64,000 nt of DNA. It comes from Nannocystis bainbridge. GTDB lineage: Bacteria > Myxococcota_A > Polyangia > Nannocystales > Nannocystaceae. Below, piece after piece: positions 20,031-27,194 of the stretch. The notes under the pieces were generated by a model. The model worked only from the letters and a program-made list of their open reading frames with translations, ran no database searches and was not told the origin of the DNA. The DNA is taken from the NCBI RefSeq assembly GCF_028368995.1, contig NZ_JAQNDL010000003.1, positions 1,984,001-2,048,000 on the forward strand, in the 5' to 3' direction. The stretch's first letter is position 1. Every line of letters starts with the position of its first letter. A program made the translations under genes and the position numbers.

Positions 20031-21140
20031 ATGGCTCCTCCTTTCGATCTCCTCGTTCGCGGCGGGACATGCGCGCTCCACGGTCACATCACCGTCTGCG
20101 ACCTCGGGATCACCGGCGGGCGGATCGCCGCGGTCGGCGACCTCGCCGGCGCCGAGGCCGAGCGCGAGCTCGACGCCCGCCACCTCCACGTCCTGCCCGG
20201 CGTGCTCGACACCGGCGGTTACCTGCGTGACGAGGGCGGCAGCGCTCAGCTCCTCGCCGGCGTCACCGCCGTGTTCGACGCCCACCCGCACCCCACCACC
20301 GCTGCTGGCCTCGAGGACAAGCTCTCGCGCGCGCGCGGCCGCGCCCACTGCGACTACGCCTTCTTCATCGCCGCCGCCACCGACCACGTCGACGACCTCG
20401 ACCGGCTCGAGCGGCTGCCTGGCTGCAGCGGCGTCGTCCTCTCGCTCGGCAGCGACGACGAGCCGCTGCACCGGGCCCTGTTCTGCGGCCAGCGGCGCGT
20501 CACCGTCTCGTGCGAGCCTGACCCGCACCCCGAGCCCGTGGCCGCCGGCGCTGCCGTCGACCTCTACCGCGACGAGGGCGACGCCACGCGCGCGCTCCAG
20601 CGCTTCCTCAACATGGCCAAACGGGCGGGTCGGCGCGTCCACGCCTCCAACGTCGACGGCCCCGAGGCCCTGGCCCTGCTGACCCAGCACCGCGACCTCG
20701 CCACCCTCGGCTCCGCCGCCGCCGACCTCGGGCCGGCCTCTCCGGGCGCCGACGCGCTGTGGCGGGCCGTCGCCGGCGGCCTCGTCGACGCGCTCGGCTC
20801 CGGCCCCGAGGGCGCCCAGCTCGGCCCGCTCCTGCCGACCATGCTCGCCCACCTCCACGCCGGTCGGCTCGGCCTCCCGCAGCTGGTCGAGCTGCTGTCC
20901 TCCGGGCCGGCGCGGATCTACAACGTCGCTCGCAAGGGCCGGCTCGCCCTCGGTTACGACGCCGACCTCGTGCTCGTCGACCTCGACGCCGAGCACACCC
21001 ACGCCGGCGTGCGCTACCACGGCTGGCCGGTCGCCACCGTGCTGCGCGGCGAGCTCGTCGCCCGCGACGGCCGCCTCGTCGCCGGCCCGAGCGGCGTCCC
21101 CGTGCGCTTCTCCGACACCCTGCGCATGGTCGTCCTCTGA
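20031..21140 (+). CDS. Catalytically dead dihydroorotase-like protein
   Basis: 369 aa with the full amidohydrolase outline: an N-terminal beta-sandwich (FDLLVRGGTCALHGHITVCD, GGRIAAVGDL), the LPGVLDTGGYLRDEG segment at 55-69, and a C-terminal SSGPARIYNVARKGRLALGYDADLVLVDLD. In active dihydroorotases the segment reads LPGLIDPHVHLRDPG; here both metal-binding His are gone (Gly62 and Tyr64), and the later DHAPH motif is replaced by AAADLG (229-234). Known pseudo-dihydroorotases act as structural partners of aspartate transcarbamoylase; that role is inferred here, as pyrB is not in the window. Monocistronic, followed by a hairpin that begins at its stop codon. Confidence 0.85.
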   Translation: MAPPFDLLVRGGTCALHGHITVCDLGITGGRIAAVGDLAGAEAERELDARHLHVLPGVLDTGGYLRDEGGSAQLLAGVTAVFDAHPHPTTAAGLEDKLSRARGRAHCDYAFFIAAATDHVDDLDRLERLPGCSGVVLSLGSDDEPLHRALFCGQRRVTVSCEPDPHPEPVAAGAAVDLYRDEGDATRALQRFLNMAKRAGRRVHASNVDGPEALALLTQHRDLATLGSAAADLGPASPGADALWRAVAGGLVDALGSGPEGAQLGPLLPTMLAHLHAGRLGLPQLVELLSSGPARIYNVARKGRLALGYDADLVLVDLDAEHTHAGVRYHGWPVATVLRGELVARDGRLVAGPSGVPVRFSDTLRMVVL

Positions 21141-21159
21141 GCTGTCCCGAGGGACAGCT
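21140..21159 (+). terminator. Perfect hairpin at the dihydroorotase-like stop
   Basis: AGCTGTCC (21140-21147), loop CGAG, GGACAGCT (21152-21159), then TGCC. The first base is the last base of the stop codon. Member of the dispersed family; no T-run. Confidence 0.6.
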
Positions 21160-21198
21160 TGCCGCGTCGCCCCGCCTCGCGCGCCCCGGCCCGACCGC

Positions 21199-21358
21199 GA
21201 CATGTCCCGAAAGACAGCCTGCCCCGCAGCCCCCGCGCGGCGGCGCGCCGGGCCCGTCGGCCGGGCCCACGCGCGCCGCCGCTCACCGCCGGGATTGGCG
21301 CGACATGTCCCGAAGTACAGGTCATGCCGATCGTCGGCCGGCCTGTCTGCAAAGACAG
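21199..21358. repeat. Three dispersed elements in one intergenic region
   Basis: ACATGTCCCGAAAGACAG (21200-21217), ACATGTCCCGAAGTACAGGT (21303-21322) and the perfect CTGTCT-GCAA-AGACAG (21343-21358, a GNRA-type loop). The DNA between them is GC-rich and non-coding. Confidence 0.7.
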
Positions 21359-21450
21359 CATCGGTAAAACCTCCCGAGGACGTCGCCACGCGCACGCTCC
21401 GCGAGGGCCGGGCCGCGCGCCCGCGAGCCCGCGGGTGCGAGGGTTTGCTG

Positions 21451-21456
21451 TAGAGT
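21451..21456 (+). promoter_or_regulatory. Putative -10 box of leaderless gene
   Basis: TAGAGT ends 9 bases before ATG 21466, without a Shine-Dalgarno sequence. Confidence 0.4.
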
Positions 21457-21465
21457 CCGACCGAT

Positions 21466-23955
21466 ATGGCGACACGGCGACGGACACTGGTGGGGATGTG
21501 GAGCATCGTGGCGGCGACGGCCGCCGGCTGCAGCGACGACGGCACGGCCTCGACGGCCGACACGACCGGAGGGGTCCTGCCGACCGCCTCGTCGACCGAC
21601 GGCGCGACCGACGGCACCGCCGGGACCACGGCCACGCCGCCGACCGGCACCACCGAGAACGGCAGCGACAGCGAGAACGCGACCGAGTCGACCGTCACGC
21701 CGACCAGCACGACCGACGGCACCACCGAGCCGGTCGTCACCAGCACCACCGTCGACACCGAGACCACCGACGGCTGTGACTGTCCGGCCAACTTCAAGTG
21801 CAAGTACGACACCTGCATCCCCGACCTCGGCACCTGCACCACCCACGACGACTGCCCGGGTGACTCCTACTGCGACCCCGACGGCGAGTGCATCCCGTAC
21901 GGCGTCCCCGAGGGCACGATCAACGACCCCGAGTGTCAGAAGGACGACATCCCCGAGGGCATCACCCCGGTGGTGCAGTGCGAGTGGAGCGCGGTCAAGG
22001 ATCCGGCCAACGACCCGACCAAGAACTCGACGTACATCTACACCACGCCGATGGTCGCCGACCTCAACCTCGACAACGACCCCGGCAAGCTGCAGCCCTC
22101 GATCATCGTCAACACCTTCGCCAGCATCGGCAACATGGGCCGGATCGGCACCCTGCGGATCTTCGACGGCCGCACCTGCGAGCTGCAGCTGCAGGCCGGC
22201 GGCGCCGACGAGCCCGACGACTCCAACCGCCCCGGTTATTCGGCGCACTGGGCCATCGGCGACCTCGACGGCGACGTCCCGCAGGGCGGCCGGCCCGAGC
22301 TGGTCGGCTACCACCGCGTCACCAGCAACAACGACAACGGCCCGCTCAACCTCTACGCCTTCCGCATCGTCGACGACGGCGACACGCCCAAGCTCGAGCG
22401 CATGTGGTACGGCCGCAATTGCGAGACCGACACCCTGCTCACCTTCTCGAGCGCCGGCGCCACCAACGGCCCGAGCCTCCACGACCTCGACGGCGACGAG
22501 TTCCCCGAGATCGTCGTCGGCGACCAGGTGTTCGACCGCGACGGCTGCCTGCTCACCACCTGGACCGCCAGCGGCGCCAACCACATGCCGGTGATCGCCG
22601 ACGTCGACCTCGACGGCCAGATGGACTTCGTCAACCACCGCCGCGTCGCCGGCTGGGACCCGGGCACCGGCGAGTGGGTCGACAAGCCGTGGTTCATGCC
22701 GGCCAACCAGCCGGGCGGCTACATCGCCGTCGCCAACGCCGGCCTCTACTCGGTCGTCGACGGCGTCGACTTCGAGCTGGCCCCCGAGGTCGTCGTGCTC
22801 AGCGTCAGCAACAGCATCGGCCGCCTGCGGATCCAGAGCCTCACCGGCGAGACCAAATGGGGCCCGATCCAGCTGTACGCCAAGCCCAACGAGACCATCG
22901 GCCAGGGCGGCCCGGTCACCGTCAGCGACTTCGACGGCGACGGCCAGGTCGAGTTCGCCACCGCCGCGGCCACCTACTACGCCGTCTACGACCCCGACTG
23001 CGTCGCCGCGCTGAACGGCGGCAGCCCGACCGAGCGCCCCGGCGGCAAGTGCGAGCGCTCGCCCGCGCAGCAGGCCAAGAACCTGCCTGACGGCGTGCTG
23101 TGGGTCCAGCCCTCGCAGGACCTGTCGTCGAACATCACCGGCTCCTCGATCTTCGACTTCAACGGCGACGGCGCGGCCGAGGCCGTCTACCGCGACGAGT
23201 GCTACCTGCGCGTCTACGACGGCAAGAGCGGCGAGGTCCTGTTCAGCGCCCCCGCCTCCTCCGGCACCGGCAACGAGTACCCCGTGATCGCCGACGTCGA
23301 CGGCGACTTCGCCACCGAGATCGTCGTCCCGCGCACCAGCTTCAACAGCTGCCCGGCGATGGACCCGCTCTACCCGATGGCCCCCAAGTTCGTGTCGCGC
23401 CCCGGCTTCGTCGTCTACCGCGACCCGCTCGACCGCTGGGCCAACTCGCGGCCGATCTGGAATCAGTACCAGTACTCGATCACCCATATCACCGACGACG
23501 CCCGCGTCCCGTCGGCCGACACGTTCGTCAACAACTGGGAGACCCCCGGTCTCAACAACTTCCGCCAGAACGACCAGGGCTCGACCGGCAAGCTCAACAT
23601 CGCCGACCTCACCGTCGAGCTGACCGACCTCGGCACCCTGTGCCAGAACCAGGGCGGTACCATCGACCTCCAGGCCGAGGTGTGCAACCGCGGCACCAAC
23701 CCGGTCCAGGACGGCGTGGTCGTCCAGTTCCTCGAGACCACCGACCCCGCCCAGCCGGTCGACCAGGCCGCCGTCGTCTGCGAGGCCGTCACCACCAAGC
23801 TGCTCGCCCCCGGCGAGTGCGAGACCGTCACCTGCACCGCCGACCTCCAGGGCGGCGGCACCGTCTACGTCGACGTCGACCCCGAGGACAAGATCGCCGA
23901 CTGCCACCCCGGCAACAACCTCGGCGCCGACGCCCTCGACATCTGCCCGGGCTGA
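21466..23955 (+). CDS. FG-GAP/VCBS-repeat lipoprotein with CARDB-like C-terminus
   Basis: 829 aa surface lipoprotein. Lipobox AATAAGC with Cys22, then a Thr/Ser/Asp-rich stalk (residues about 23-104), a Cys-rich knot (CDCPANFKCKYDTC, CTTHDDCPGDSYC), and a beta-propeller of FG-GAP type with calcium-binding loops: DLNLDNDPGK, DLDGDVPQGG, DLDGDEFPEI, DVDLDGQMDF, DFDGDGQVEF, DFNGDGAAEA, DVDGDFATEI. The last about 110 residues (LNIADLTVEL to NNLGADALDI) look like a CARDB adhesion fold. Typical of large myxobacterial surface proteins; the ligand is unknown. Starts 9 bases after a TAGAGT box. Confidence 0.85.
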   Translation: MATRRRTLVGMWSIVAATAAGCSDDGTASTADTTGGVLPTASSTDGATDGTAGTTATPPTGTTENGSDSENATESTVTPTSTTDGTTEPVVTSTTVDTETTDGCDCPANFKCKYDTCIPDLGTCTTHDDCPGDSYCDPDGECIPYGVPEGTINDPECQKDDIPEGITPVVQCEWSAVKDPANDPTKNSTYIYTTPMVADLNLDNDPGKLQPSIIVNTFASIGNMGRIGTLRIFDGRTCELQLQAGGADEPDDSNRPGYSAHWAIGDLDGDVPQGGRPELVGYHRVTSNNDNGPLNLYAFRIVDDGDTPKLERMWYGRNCETDTLLTFSSAGATNGPSLHDLDGDEFPEIVVGDQVFDRDGCLLTTWTASGANHMPVIADVDLDGQMDFVNHRRVAGWDPGTGEWVDKPWFMPANQPGGYIAVANAGLYSVVDGVDFELAPEVVVLSVSNSIGRLRIQSLTGETKWGPIQLYAKPNETIGQGGPVTVSDFDGDGQVEFATAAATYYAVYDPDCVAALNGGSPTERPGGKCERSPAQQAKNLPDGVLWVQPSQDLSSNITGSSIFDFNGDGAAEAVYRDECYLRVYDGKSGEVLFSAPASSGTGNEYPVIADVDGDFATEIVVPRTSFNSCPAMDPLYPMAPKFVSRPGFVVYRDPLDRWANSRPIWNQYQYSITHITDDARVPSADTFVNNWETPGLNNFRQNDQGSTGKLNIADLTVELTDLGTLCQNQGGTIDLQAEVCNRGTNPVQDGVVVQFLETTDPAQPVDQAAVVCEAVTTKLLAPGECETVTCTADLQGGGTVYVDVDPEDKIADCHPGNNLGADALDICPG

Positions 23956-24018
23956 TCGCCCCCGCGCCGCCTCACCTGTCCTCGAGGCCATGTCGCTGCC
24001 GCGCAGCGCCATGGCCCC

Positions 24019-24116
24019 GGGGACATGTCCATTCGGACATCCTCGACATCTGCCCTGACAGCCCCTCCGGCGGTCCACCAGGTCCGCGCCAGGTCATGGA
24101 CCTGTCCCGAGGGACA
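24019..24116. repeat. Dispersed hairpins before the AraC gene
   Basis: GGACATGTCC with TGTCC-ATTC-GGACA (24026-24039), and TGTCC-CGAG-GGACA (24103-24116). A looser element at 23975-23993 is nearer the stop at 23955. They occupy most of the 208-bp gap. Confidence 0.65.
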
Positions 24117-24150
24117 TCCCTGCCCCTGGCGCCCGCGCCGTCGACCGGCT

Positions 24151-24156
24151 TAAAAT
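24151..24156 (+). promoter_or_regulatory. Putative -10 box of leaderless araC-type gene
   Basis: TAAAAT ends 7 bases before ATG 24164, inside the AT-rich run TTAAAATTAT; no Shine-Dalgarno sequence. Confidence 0.55.
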
Positions 24157-24163
24157 TATCGAC

Positions 24164-25099
24164 ATGCAGGGCAAGCCGATCGCCGTCGAGGGCATCCGCT
24201 CGGTCCGCGCCGCCCGCGGGACCTGGAGCGGCGTCGAGGCCGCCTCACTGCATTGGTACTCCTACGGCGGCCGGCGGTCGACCATCGACCTCTCCGGCCC
24301 GCGCCACCGCCTCGCCATCCTCCTGCAGCAGGTCGGGGGCTTCTGCGAGGCGCGCAGCAGCCCTGGCAAGCCCGGCCTCACCCGCAACCCGGGCGCGCGC
24401 TTCGCCTCGTCCCACCCCGGCGGCGCGCCGCTGTGGGGCTATAGCGAAAGCATCGAATACACCCACGAGCTGGCGCTGACGTTCGACCCGCGCGAGCTGT
24501 CGACCCGCCTCGGCGAGCCGCTGCGCGACGACGACCTGGCGCCGCGACCATGGCTGACCAACCCGCGGATCTTCACGCTCGCGGAGCTGCTCGCGACCGA
24601 GGTCGGCGGCGACGGCGAGCTCGGCCAGCTCTACGGCGAGAGCCTCGTGCTCGCGCTCGTCGTCGAGTACCTGCGGACCGTGCGCGCGCACGGCCCCGCC
24701 GCGCGCAAGGGCGGCCTCACGCCGAGGCAGCTGCGCGACGTGTGCGCGTACATGCACGAGCACCTGTCGGCCCCGGTCGGCCTGCGCGAGCTGGCCGACC
24801 TCAGCGGCATGTCGCAGGCCCATTTCAGCCGCGCCTTCAAGGCCTCCACCGGCGTCCCACCCTACCGCTGGCAGCTGGCCGCGCGGGTCGAGAAGGCCCA
24901 GCAGCTGCTGCTCCGGCCGGGCAGCTCGCTCGCCGACATCGCCTTGCAGCTCGGCTTCGGCGACCAGTCGCACCTCACCCGCGTATTCCGCCGCGTCGTC
25001 GGCACCACTCCGAGCGCGTGGCGCCACACCCACGGCCGTCCCGAACGCCAGGCGACCACCGCCGAAGAAGTGGCCGCGACCCGACGACGCGAACCCTGA
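24164..25099 (+). CDS. AraC-family transcriptional regulator
   Basis: 311 aa. The N-terminal about 190 residues are a variable sensing domain (HWYSYGGRRSTIDLSGPRH, then IEYTHELALTFDPREL) of cupin type. The C-terminal about 100 residues carry the two AraC helix-turn-helix units: LRELADLSGMSQAHFSRAFKASTGVPPYRW, then SLADIALQLGFGDQSHLTRVFRRVVGTTPSAWR. The ligand is unknown. It is convergent with the isochorismatase-type gene, so the two do not share an operon. It probably starts leaderless 7 bases after TAAAAT. Confidence 0.93.
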   Translation: MQGKPIAVEGIRSVRAARGTWSGVEAASLHWYSYGGRRSTIDLSGPRHRLAILLQQVGGFCEARSSPGKPGLTRNPGARFASSHPGGAPLWGYSESIEYTHELALTFDPRELSTRLGEPLRDDDLAPRPWLTNPRIFTLAELLATEVGGDGELGQLYGESLVLALVVEYLRTVRAHGPAARKGGLTPRQLRDVCAYMHEHLSAPVGLRELADLSGMSQAHFSRAFKASTGVPPYRWQLAARVEKAQQLLLRPGSSLADIALQLGFGDQSHLTRVFRRVVGTTPSAWRHTHGRPERQATTAEEVAATRRREP

Positions 25100-25175
25100 A
25101 TGCATGCAGGCTCGCGTCGCCGCACGTCGACGCTGCGAGGCGCTCTCGCCACGCGATGCCGCCGCGAGGCGACGC

Positions 25176-25823
25176 TCAGCTACCGCGACCGGCGCGCAGC
25201 AGCTGCATCTCCCACGCGAACGCCACCCCGGTCCCGCCCGCGTGCGCCATCATCGCCTCGCTCATGTCCGCCACCGTCGCCTCGCGGGCCCAGTCGCGCT
25301 GCAGCTCCGAGCCGAACACCATCCAGGTGATCGGAACAGCCCCGGCCTGGACCATCCGCCGCACCGCCATGTCGTGCGCCTCCGCCGACACCCCGCCGGA
25401 CGCGTCCGTCACGATATAGACCTCGAAGCCCTCGCCGAGCGCCTGGATCGTCGGCATAGCCAGGCAGATCTCGGTCCACAGCGCCGCCAGCACCAGCTTC
25501 TTGCGGCCCGTCGCCTTCACCGCGTCCACCACCTTCTTGTCCTCCCACGTGTTGATGAGCGTGCGGTCGATCGGCTTCTGCTCCGGGAACACGTCTTGCA
25601 GCCCCTTGATCAGGTAGCCGCCGCGCTCTTCCAGCACCGTCGTCAGGATCGTCGGCACCTTGAACGCTTTGGCCGTCTTCGCCAGGCCGATCACGTTGTT
25701 GACGATCATCGTCGGATCATGGCTGTGAAGATTGGCGAACTGGAACGGCTGATGATCGATCAGCACCAGCACGCAATTGTCGGGGGTGAGCAGCGCGTCG
25801 AGACCGGTCTTGTTGTTGGACAT
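25176..25823 (-). CDS. Isochorismatase-family cysteine hydrolase (YcaC-like)
   Basis: 215 aa. Alpha/beta hydrolase of the isochorismatase superfamily: LVLIDHQPFQF with catalytic Asp23, and LVLAALWTEICLAMPTIQAL with the nucleophile Cys120. The pattern HDPTMIVNNVIGLAKTAKAFKVPTILTTV and the C-terminal VFGSELQRDWAREATVADM match the YcaC subgroup, whose substrates remain uncertain. I could not place the catalytic Lys with certainty; Arg87 lies near the expected position. ATG 25823 is preceded by AGGAG at a good distance, so the much longer open frame upstream is not coding. Confidence 0.9.
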   Translation of the reverse strand: MSNNKTGLDALLTPDNCVLVLIDHQPFQFANLHSHDPTMIVNNVIGLAKTAKAFKVPTILTTVLEERGGYLIKGLQDVFPEQKPIDRTLINTWEDKKVVDAVKATGRKKLVLAALWTEICLAMPTIQALGEGFEVYIVTDASGGVSAEAHDMAVRRMVQAGAVPITWMVFGSELQRDWAREATVADMSEAMMAHAGGTGVAFAWEMQLLRAGRGS

Positions 25824-26147
25824 GGGAAATCTCCTGCGAGCCCGCGCGGGCGCCGGCTCGTTCGCCGCGGAACCTAGCGGGGCCCGGGGCCGCAGCGCTT
25901 GGACGATCGTGCCGGCTTGGAAGATCCCTGCCGTCGATATGCCTGCCCCCCCGCCGCGGGCCCGCGCCGAGGCACCGCGCGCCCGCGACACAACTATCAA
26001 TACATGTCCTTTTGGCCATATGATGAATAGCTCCGAGCCTGTCCCGAGAACATCTGCGCCAAGCCCGAAGCCTCTGTCCCGAAATTCACCCGCACCCGCG
26101 CGAAAACGAGCGCACAGCCCCACGTGGCTCCGGCGTGACCGCTGAAG
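25824..26147. other. Divergent intergenic region
   Basis: 324 bp between divergent genes. Contains ACATGTCC-TTTT-GGCCAT (about 26002-26019) and CTGTCCCGAGAACAT (26039-26053) of the dispersed family, in a moderately AT-rich stretch (CAACTATCAATACATG). No gene seen. Confidence 0.45.
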
Positions 26148-26153
26148 TATCCT
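26148..26153 (+). promoter_or_regulatory. Putative -10 box of leaderless gene
   Basis: TATCCT ends 9 bases before ATG 26163; no Shine-Dalgarno sequence. Confidence 0.5.
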
Positions 26154-26162
26154 CGAGCGCGC

Positions 26163-27194
26163 ATGCGGCTCCTCGGCGCCTCGGTGGTCCTTTTCACCGC
26201 CTGCTTGCCGGTCGAGCCCGGGTACCTGATCACTGCCCCCAGCTTCCGCGGCGTCCGCCTCGAGGTCGTCGAGCCGGGCGGCTACGCCTCGCTGCTGAAC
26301 GCCCCGCCCGGTCGCCCGCGGGCCACCTTTTTGCCGCTCGACACCATCGAGCTCACCGCGCATTTCGCCGCTCCGTCCGGCGTAGCGATCCAGCCGCCGA
26401 TCTGGCTGTACTGCGGCGTCGAGTGCTCCGTCGCGGGCCCGCTGGTCGAGCTCGTCGGCGACGTGGCCGCCTGTCCCACGCCCCTGCCGCTCAACCTGAT
26501 CGACCCGTGTCGCCTCGACGAGGCGATGCAGATCCGCGTCAGCATCGCCGGCGCCTTCACCTTCGCCCGCGCCGAGCTCCGGCTCCTGCTCGTCGCCAGC
26601 CGCGACCCCGACCTCACCCCCGCCACGTGCCTCGAACGCCTGACGCGACGGCCGCACACCGACCTCGAACCGTGCATTGTCGCCCATTGGGGGCTCAGGC
26701 CCGGCCCGCGGTGGGCCTTGCTCCCGTTCGCCCCGGACACCGCCGCCATCCCCCGCGAGATCCTCGAGCAGGAGGTCGACACCAACCCCGACATCGTCGG
26801 CTTCCGGGTCACGCGCCAGCGCGGCGCCGATCGCCGTGAGCAGCTCGTCGATCCGGGTGCGCGGATCGGGGTGCGTCGCGGCGAGCGCATCACCGTCGAG
26901 CCTCTCTTTACCGCGGAGTCCGCCCAGCAGTACTGGCTCACGTACAATGACGAGGAGGGCAAGCCCTACTCGGGCGAGCTCCGCGACTATCAAGAGGAGC
27001 TGACGATCCGCCCCTGGTTCGACGCCCCCGTCCTCGGCCTCGACTGGGAGACCTACGACGATTGGCGCGAACCTCCCCTCACCTGGATCGTCCCCGACAA
27101 CGTCGAGCCCACCCGCCTCTTCCTCGACGTGATGGACGATCGCGCCGGCCGGGCCTCTGCCGAGCTCCTGTTCGTCGCCGACGACGCCCCATGA
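26163..27194 (+). CDS. Lipoprotein, receptor partner, copy 1
   Basis: 343 aa, family not recognised. Signal MRLLGASVVLFTAC with lipobox Cys14. The mature part is beta-rich with spaced cysteines (LYCGVEC, AACPTPLP, DPCRLDE, ATCLERL, EPCIVAH). The segment RGVRLEVVEPGGYASLLNAP is shared almost unchanged with the protein at 29727, as are FLPLDTIEL and the C-terminal FLDVMDDRAGRASAELLFV. Its TGA overlaps the ATG of the downstream receptor gene (27191-27194), so the two are translated together. It is therefore probably an outer-membrane lipoprotein that works with that receptor, comparable in arrangement but not in sequence to SusD with SusC. Confidence 0.8.
   Translation: MRLLGASVVLFTACLPVEPGYLITAPSFRGVRLEVVEPGGYASLLNAPPGRPRATFLPLDTIELTAHFAAPSGVAIQPPIWLYCGVECSVAGPLVELVGDVAACPTPLPLNLIDPCRLDEAMQIRVSIAGAFTFARAELRLLLVASRDPDLTPATCLERLTRRPHTDLEPCIVAHWGLRPGPRWALLPFAPDTAAIPREILEQEVDTNPDIVGFRVTRQRGADRREQLVDPGARIGVRRGERITVEPLFTAESAQQYWLTYNDEEGKPYSGELRDYQEELTIRPWFDAPVLGLDWETYDDWREPPLTWIVPDNVEPTRLFLDVMDDRAGRASAELLFVADDAP

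Noticed and set aside
20031..21140. Calling this gene an active dihydroorotase (pyrC)
   Set aside because: The metal-binding His residues and the DHAPH motif are absent, so activity is not expected.
21322..24078. A 918-codon open frame antisense to the FG-GAP gene, and similar long antisense frames at 8180-10978, 27053-29401 and 58682-61204
   Set aside because: Low-complexity mirror images of the real genes; no motifs, signal peptides or sensible starts.
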